Assembly (NCBI GenBank): GCA_934427095.1
Contig: CAKRYM010000042.1
Coordinates: 1 to 9,552 of the forward strand
From: an uncultured Bacillota bacterium
GTDB taxonomy: Bacteria > Bacillota > Dehalobacteriia > UBA4068
Length of the DNA: 9,552 bases
Direction of reading: 5' to 3'
The position numbers and the translations under genes are program-made. Shown here piece after piece: positions 5,785-9,552 of this stretch (position 1 is its first letter; every line of letters begins with the position of its first letter). The notes under the pieces were generated by a model. That model made no database searches. It was not told the DNA's origin and saw only the letters and a list, made by a program, of their open reading frames with translations.

Positions 5785-6546
5785 TTGTCCGCTTGGTTTG
5801 AGACAGTAAAGGAGTCTTTTCTCCTTTGGTTTGCTGAGTTAAAGGCAGACTTTATCCTGAATTTTATTGACGATAATCGTTGGCGTTATTTATGGGTGGG
5901 CTTCGGAAATACCATGAAGATCACCTTTTTTGCGGTTCTGCTGGGGATATGCATTGGCGTGGTGGTGGCGATTATCCGTTCCACTCATGATAAAACCATT
6001 CATCGTTATCACCCTGGCTTAGGCCGATTTTTGCTGAAGTTTTTCAATGCCTTGGCCAAAATTTATCTAACCGTGATCCGCGGTACCCCGGTCATTGTGC
6101 AGCTACTCATTATGTATAATGTCATTTTCCTGGCCTCCAACAATAAATTGCTGGTGGCAATTTTAGCGTTCGGCATCAATTCCGGCGCCTATGTGGCGGA
6201 GATTATCCGCAGCGGCATTATGTCGGTAGATACAGGCCAATTTGAGGCCGGTCGTAGCTTGGGCTTTAATTATGTGCAGACCATGCGCTACATTATTTTG
6301 CCTCAAGCCTTCAAAAATGTGTTGCCAGCTTTGGCCAATGAATTTATTGTTCTGATGAAGGAAACTTCCGTTTCCGGTTATGTGGCCTTGCAGGATTTGA
6401 CCAAGGGCGCTTATATCATTATCGGCCGTACATATAACGCGTTTATGCCTCTGATCGCCGTGGCCCTAATTTATTTGGTGCTGGTGATGTTTTTCAGCTG
6501 GCTAGTGAGCAAACTGGAAAGGAGGCTGCGCAGCAGTGACCATTAA
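5785..6546 (+). CDS. Polar amino acid ABC transporter permease
   Basis: Membrane subunit that forms the translocation path of the importer. With the TTG start it has 253 residues, a usual length for the His/Glu/Gln/Arg/opine permease group. A soluble, amphipathic N-terminus is followed by WVGFGNTMKITFFAVLLG, the start of the first membrane helix (about 38-64). Further hydrophobic segments lie at about 100-118, 121-140, 180-192 and 219-243. IRGTPVIVQLL (98-108) is a strong family hallmark. The EAA loop that contacts the ATPase reads EAGRSLGFN (154-162) and continues to ILPQAFKNVLPAL (170-182). The loop after helix 1 (about 66-92) is basic and somewhat long. The 3' end overlaps the ATPase gene by 11 bp. 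One permease only, so it probably works as a homodimer. The start codon is inferred; a GTG at 5767 is the main alternative. Confidence 0.93.
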   Translation: MSAWFETVKESFLLWFAELKADFILNFIDDNRWRYLWVGFGNTMKITFFAVLLGICIGVVVAIIRSTHDKTIHRYHPGLGRFLLKFFNALAKIYLTVIRGTPVIVQLLIMYNVIFLASNNKLLVAILAFGINSGAYVAEIIRSGIMSVDTGQFEAGRSLGFNYVQTMRYIILPQAFKNVLPALANEFIVLMKETSVSGYVALQDLTKGAYIIIGRTYNAFMPLIAVALIYLVLVMFFSWLVSKLERRLRSSDH

Positions 6547-7288
6547 CCAAGATGCCATGATTCATGTAAAGGATTTACATAAACATTTCTATGGCGACAA
6601 AGTCAAAGCTTTGGACGGCATCAATATGGATATCCATAAAGGGGAAGTGATCGCGGTGATCGGCCCCTCTGGTTCTGGGAAAAGTACCTTTTTGCGTTCC
6701 CTGAATTTGTTGGAAATGCCCACTTCTGGGGAAATTTGGTTTGATGGGCAAAACATCCTGGATAAAAATACGGATGTGAACAAGCTCAGACAGAAAATGG
6801 GTATGGTGTTCCAGCATTTTAACCTTTTCCCCCATAAAACCGTGATGGACAATATTACCTTGGCTCCGGTCAAGCTGGGTTTATGCAATAAGAAAAAGGC
6901 AGAAGAAACAGCCTGGGAATTGCTGAATCGTGTGGGGTTACCGGATAAAGCTGCGGTTTACCCCAGTATGCTTTCGGGCGGTCAAAAGCAACGTGTGGCT
7001 ATTGTTCGTGCTTTGGCCATGCAGCCGGAAGTGATGCTGTTTGACGAGCCTACCTCTGCCTTGGACCCGGAAATGATCGGTGAAGTGTTGGAGGTCATGA
7101 AAAACCTGGCCCAAGCGGGCATGACCATGGTGGTGGTTACCCATGAAATGGGCTTTGCTCGGGAAGTGGCCACCCGCGTGGTGTTTATGGCGGAAGGGAA
7201 AATTTTGGAACAGGGAAAACCAGCGGATATTTTTGGTAATCCGCAGAATCAGCGGTTAAAGGATTTCCTTTCTAAAATGCTGAAATAA
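6536..7288 (+). CDS. Polar amino acid ABC transporter ATP-binding protein
   Basis: Cytoplasmic ATPase that powers the importer, of the GlnQ/HisP/ArtP group. All nucleotide-binding elements are present in 250 residues: Walker A GPSGSGKST (43-51), Q-loop Gln93 in VFQHFNLFPH, signature LSGGQKQR (146-153), Walker B VMLFDEPTSALDPE with Asp170 and Glu171, and the switch His203 in VVTHEMGFA. The stretch after the signature reads AIVRAL, where AIARAL is more usual; this is a mild change. GTG is chosen as start because AAAGGAGG (6518-6525) lies 10 nt upstream. The in-frame ATG at 6557 has no ribosome binding site. The 11-bp overlap with the permease indicates translational coupling, and a terminator-like hairpin follows, closing the operon. 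Confidence 0.96.
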   Translation: MTINQDAMIHVKDLHKHFYGDKVKALDGINMDIHKGEVIAVIGPSGSGKSTFLRSLNLLEMPTSGEIWFDGQNILDKNTDVNKLRQKMGMVFQHFNLFPHKTVMDNITLAPVKLGLCNKKKAEETAWELLNRVGLPDKAAVYPSMLSGGQKQRVAIVRALAMQPEVMLFDEPTSALDPEMIGEVLEVMKNLAQAGMTMVVVTHEMGFAREVATRVVFMAEGKILEQGKPADIFGNPQNQRLKDFLSKMLK

Positions 7289-7298
7289 GTTTATGCTG

Positions 7299-7348
7299 GG
7301 AAAAAGCTGTATTCAAGGGAAACTTTGGATACGGCTTTTCCGCTTTTT
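7299..7348 (+). terminator. Terminator-like hairpin after the ABC operon
   Basis: GGAAAAAGCTGTATTCAA (7299-7316) pairs with TTGGATACGGCTTTTCC (7325-7341) with one bulged A and two G-U pairs, around a short loop. Five T follow at 7344-7348. The stem is long but only moderately GC-rich. It separates the ABC operon from the acyltransferase genes. Confidence 0.7.
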
Positions 7349-7385
7349 CATGTGAGAAAAACAAAGGATGAACAAGGTGCAGAAC

Positions 7386-8543
7386 ATGAAGCTGCGTTGG
7401 CTTTTGCCCTTATCTTTGCTCTTGATCCTAGTGGCGGGATTAATCAAAACGGTATTCTTTGCGGAAGAAATGAATCCCTATGAGAACCGTTATGCCTATC
7501 AATTACCTGCTTTTTCCGGGGAAGCTTGGTTGAACCGCACCTTTCAGACTGAGGTGGAGGATGCGTTGGGGGATCAAATCCCTTTAGCCCAGACGTTGAA
7601 GAAAAATTATAATGATACAACCGGCCTTTTCCTTTATGACGTGGTGCAACGTTTGACGGCAGCCGGAGCAACGGGCTATATCCCTTTCAAAACCCAGTAT
7701 ATTTACGGGGATCATTTGGTTTTTTTGCCCTATACGCAGGAACGTTGGCAAGAGGATTTTCTTCAACGGGCGCAAAACGATAATCAGGTCTTTGCCGCGC
7801 ATCCCGAAACCACGTTTTATGTGTATTACATCGAAAAAGATACGGACATTGATTTCCAAAGCGGGGAAAAGATCGGCGCCTGGGATTACCTTTTCGCCTG
7901 CTTGTCTTTGCCTAAGGAACAGATGGCCTATTATCCCATGAATGATTACGCTGCTTTCCGAGAGGAATTCTACCAGACGGATCATCATTGGAATGCCGTT
8001 GGCTCTTACCGGGGGTATTTGGCCTTAGGAGAATTGCTGGGATTAACGGACATGCTCTCTCCTTTGGAAATGGTGGATACCGGCTACATGTTCTCTGGGG
8101 CTAAGGCTGCCCTTTGCGGAGCCCAGTCTTTTTGGGAAGAGCCCTTTTGGGCTTACCGCTATGCTTATCCGGAAATGACCGTGACCATTAATGGCCAGTC
8201 TGCTCTGGATTACGGCGCCCAAGGGGAATGCTTCCAGCATCAATTGCCGGAGATCTCTTACGGTACCTTTTATGGCGGCGATGAGGGAGAAGTGGTATTC
8301 GATACCGGAAATACGGAAAAAGAGAATTTACTGGTGATCGGGGACTCCTTTGACAACGCGGTGCTGAAGCTGCTGGCTTCTCATTATCACCGCACTTATG
8401 GGGTGGATCTTAGGTATTATGAACACTATATGGGAGAGCCCTTCTCCTTGGGGGATTATTTGGCGGAACAGGATATTTCCACCGTGTTGCTGATCGGGAA
8501 TATTGATTTCTTTATTCTCCCTGAATTCATGCTGGAGGATTAG
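7386..8543 (+). CDS. DHHW-family SGNH-like membrane-anchored protein (AlgJ/AlgX-like)
   Basis: Probably acts outside the cell in O-acetylation of a surface polymer, together with the MBOAT protein encoded 4 bases downstream. The 385-residue product starts with a basic residue pair and a hydrophobic segment (about 5-25), which fits a signal anchor. It has YQTDHHWNAVGSY with the DHHW motif at 199-202, and near the C-terminus VIGDSFDNA with GDS at 319-321. This permuted order, Asp/His motif before the GDS serine, is known from AlgJ, AlgX and DHHW proteins. Asp199, His201 and Ser321 are inferred as the catalytic triad. Three cysteines (172, 244, 282) would lie outside. Start is uncertain: ATG 7386 has AAGG 8 nt upstream, GTG 7377 has AAAGGA 8 nt upstream, and ATG 7368 abuts AAAGG. 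No promoter was recognised after the preceding hairpin. Confidence 0.87.
   Translation: MKLRWLLPLSLLLILVAGLIKTVFFAEEMNPYENRYAYQLPAFSGEAWLNRTFQTEVEDALGDQIPLAQTLKKNYNDTTGLFLYDVVQRLTAAGATGYIPFKTQYIYGDHLVFLPYTQERWQEDFLQRAQNDNQVFAAHPETTFYVYYIEKDTDIDFQSGEKIGAWDYLFACLSLPKEQMAYYPMNDYAAFREEFYQTDHHWNAVGSYRGYLALGELLGLTDMLSPLEMVDTGYMFSGAKAALCGAQSFWEEPFWAYRYAYPEMTVTINGQSALDYGAQGECFQHQLPEISYGTFYGGDEGEVVFDTGNTEKENLLVIGDSFDNAVLKLLASHYHRTYGVDLRYYEHYMGEPFSLGDYLAEQDISTVLLIGNIDFFILPEFMLED
8534..8538 (+). promoter_or_regulatory. Ribosome binding site of the MBOAT gene
   Basis: GGAGG lies inside the last codons of the DHHW gene, 9 nt before ATG 8548. This indicates coupled translation of the pair. Confidence 0.7.
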
Positions 8544-8547
8544 GAGT

Positions 8548-9552
8548 ATGGTTTTTAGTGAGCTATCTTTTCTCTTTTTCTTCCTGCCCACGGTGGTCAT
8601 TCTCTATTTTGCCTTGCCAGGCAGAGTCTGCAAAAACGGCGTGTTGTTGCTGGCTTCCTTGTTTTTCTATGCTTGGGGCGAACCTCGCCATGTGTTGGTG
8701 ATGCTTTGCGCGGCTTTGGTGGCTTATGTGGGCGGGCTTTTGCTGCACCGCTGTAGGGAAAAAGGAAAAAACCGCTGGAAACGGGCAGTATTCCTGCTGA
8801 CCGTAGGACTGTTGGTCCTGAATTTGCTAATCTTTAAGTATCTGGGCTTTCTTTCCGCTAATTTGGCTTGGTTGCCTTTCTGGCCTTTGCCGGAAATGGA
8901 ATTGGCCTTGCCTATTGGCATCAGCTTCTACACCTTCCAAATCCTTTCCTATGTAATTGACCTTTACTGGGGTAAGGTTAAGGTGCAAAAACATTTTCTG
9001 CTGCTCCTGCTTTATCTTAGCTTTTTCCCACAGCTCATCGCCGGGCCCATTGTGCGTTATGAAACCGTAGAAAAAGAAATTCTCACCCGTACTTCTACCT
9101 GGGCGGATATTGAATGGGGAACAAAACGCTTTCTGCTGGGGTTAGGGAAAAAGGTATTGATCGCTAACCGGGTGGCGCCAGTGGCGGAAATCATTTATGG
9201 GGGAGATCCTTCCCTGTATGGTACGGTGGGCTATTGGTTAGCGGCTTTGGCTTATACGTTACAAATCTACTTTGATTTTTCCGGGTACAGCGATATGGCC
9301 ATTGGCCTGGGACGCATATTTGGCTTTCATTTTTTAGAGAATTTTAATTTCCCCTATGTTTCCTGCTCCGTAACGGAGTTTTGGCGGCGTTGGCACATCT
9401 CCCTTTCCAGCTGGTTTCGGGATTATGTGTATATCCCTTTGGGCGGGAACAGGGTCAGCAAAGGGCTTTGGGTACGAAATATTTTGTTGGTCTGGTTGCT
9501 GACCGGCTTTTGGCATGGGGCTGCCTGGACTTTTATTCTTTGGGGCTTGTAT
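8548..9552 (+). CDS. MBOAT family O-acyltransferase (AlgI-like), 3' truncated by the window
   Basis: Multi-spanning membrane enzyme expected to carry an acyl (usually acetyl) group across the membrane for transfer to an extracellular polysaccharide or other polymer. The first 335 residues are visible and the frame is open to the last base. Family members of this type are usually about 450-500 residues, so roughly a quarter or more is missing. Recognisable are LPIGISFYTFQ (121-131), FFPQLIAGPIVRY (159-171), YFDFSGYSDMAIG (241-253), EFWRRWHISLSSWFRDYVYIPLGG (in parts, 277-300, with His283), and TGFWHGAAW (319-327) with the conserved active-site His323. Many hydrophobic segments precede these. 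It lies 4 nt after the DHHW gene, as AlgI-like proteins do next to AlgJ/AlgX-like partners. DltB is a related family, but no dltA/C/D context is seen, so O-acetylation is favoured. Confidence 0.94.
   Translation, partial: MVFSELSFLFFFLPTVVILYFALPGRVCKNGVLLLASLFFYAWGEPRHVLVMLCAALVAYVGGLLLHRCREKGKNRWKRAVFLLTVGLLVLNLLIFKYLGFLSANLAWLPFWPLPEMELALPIGISFYTFQILSYVIDLYWGKVKVQKHFLLLLLYLSFFPQLIAGPIVRYETVEKEILTRTSTWADIEWGTKRFLLGLGKKVLIANRVAPVAEIIYGGDPSLYGTVGYWLAALAYTLQIYFDFSGYSDMAIGLGRIFGFHFLENFNFPYVSCSVTEFWRRWHISLSSWFRDYVYIPLGGNRVSKGLWVRNILLVWLLTGFWHGAAWTFILWGLY

Overview
The window looks like chromosomal DNA of a Gram-positive-type bacterium, probably a member of the Bacillota (Clostridia or relatives). 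The reasons are strong AGGAGG-type ribosome binding sites, GTG and TTG starts, a PgcA-type phosphoglucomutase, a lipoprotein rather than periplasmic binding protein, and CodY-box-like sequences. No rRNA, tRNA, CRISPR array, insertion sequence or phage gene is visible. Genus cannot be read from the sequence alone.

Region 1 (1-4583) is a hexose and hexose-phosphate module. It holds the C-terminal end of a GH13 amylase/neopullulanase-like enzyme, glucose-6-phosphate isomerase (pgi) overlapping it by 4 bases (ATGA), a convergent glucokinase (glk) whose 3' end overlaps pgi by 30 bp, and a divergent phosphoglucomutase (pgcA). Together they would take oligosaccharide or free glucose to glucose-6-phosphate, and from there to fructose-6-phosphate (glycolysis) or glucose-1-phosphate (glycogen, nucleotide sugars).

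Region 2 (4584-7348) is a polar amino acid ABC importer operon: lipoprotein binding protein, permease, ATPase. A 283-bp leader carries a good extended -10 promoter, and a perfect 8-bp inverted repeat lies at the predicted transcript start. Two or three TTCWGAA-type elements there resemble CodY boxes. A GC-rich hairpin between the binding protein and permease genes probably lowers downstream expression, and a terminator-like hairpin follows the ATPase.

Region 3 (7349-9552) starts a cell-surface O-acylation pair: a membrane-anchored DHHW/SGNH-type protein (AlgJ/AlgX-like logic), then 4 bases later an AlgI-like MBOAT acyltransferase that runs off the window. They probably acetylate an extracellular polymer that cannot be identified here.

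Nothing demands a wholly new system. The points most worth a second look are the control region of the ABC operon, the DHHW-MBOAT pair, and the overlapping arrangement of the sugar genes.
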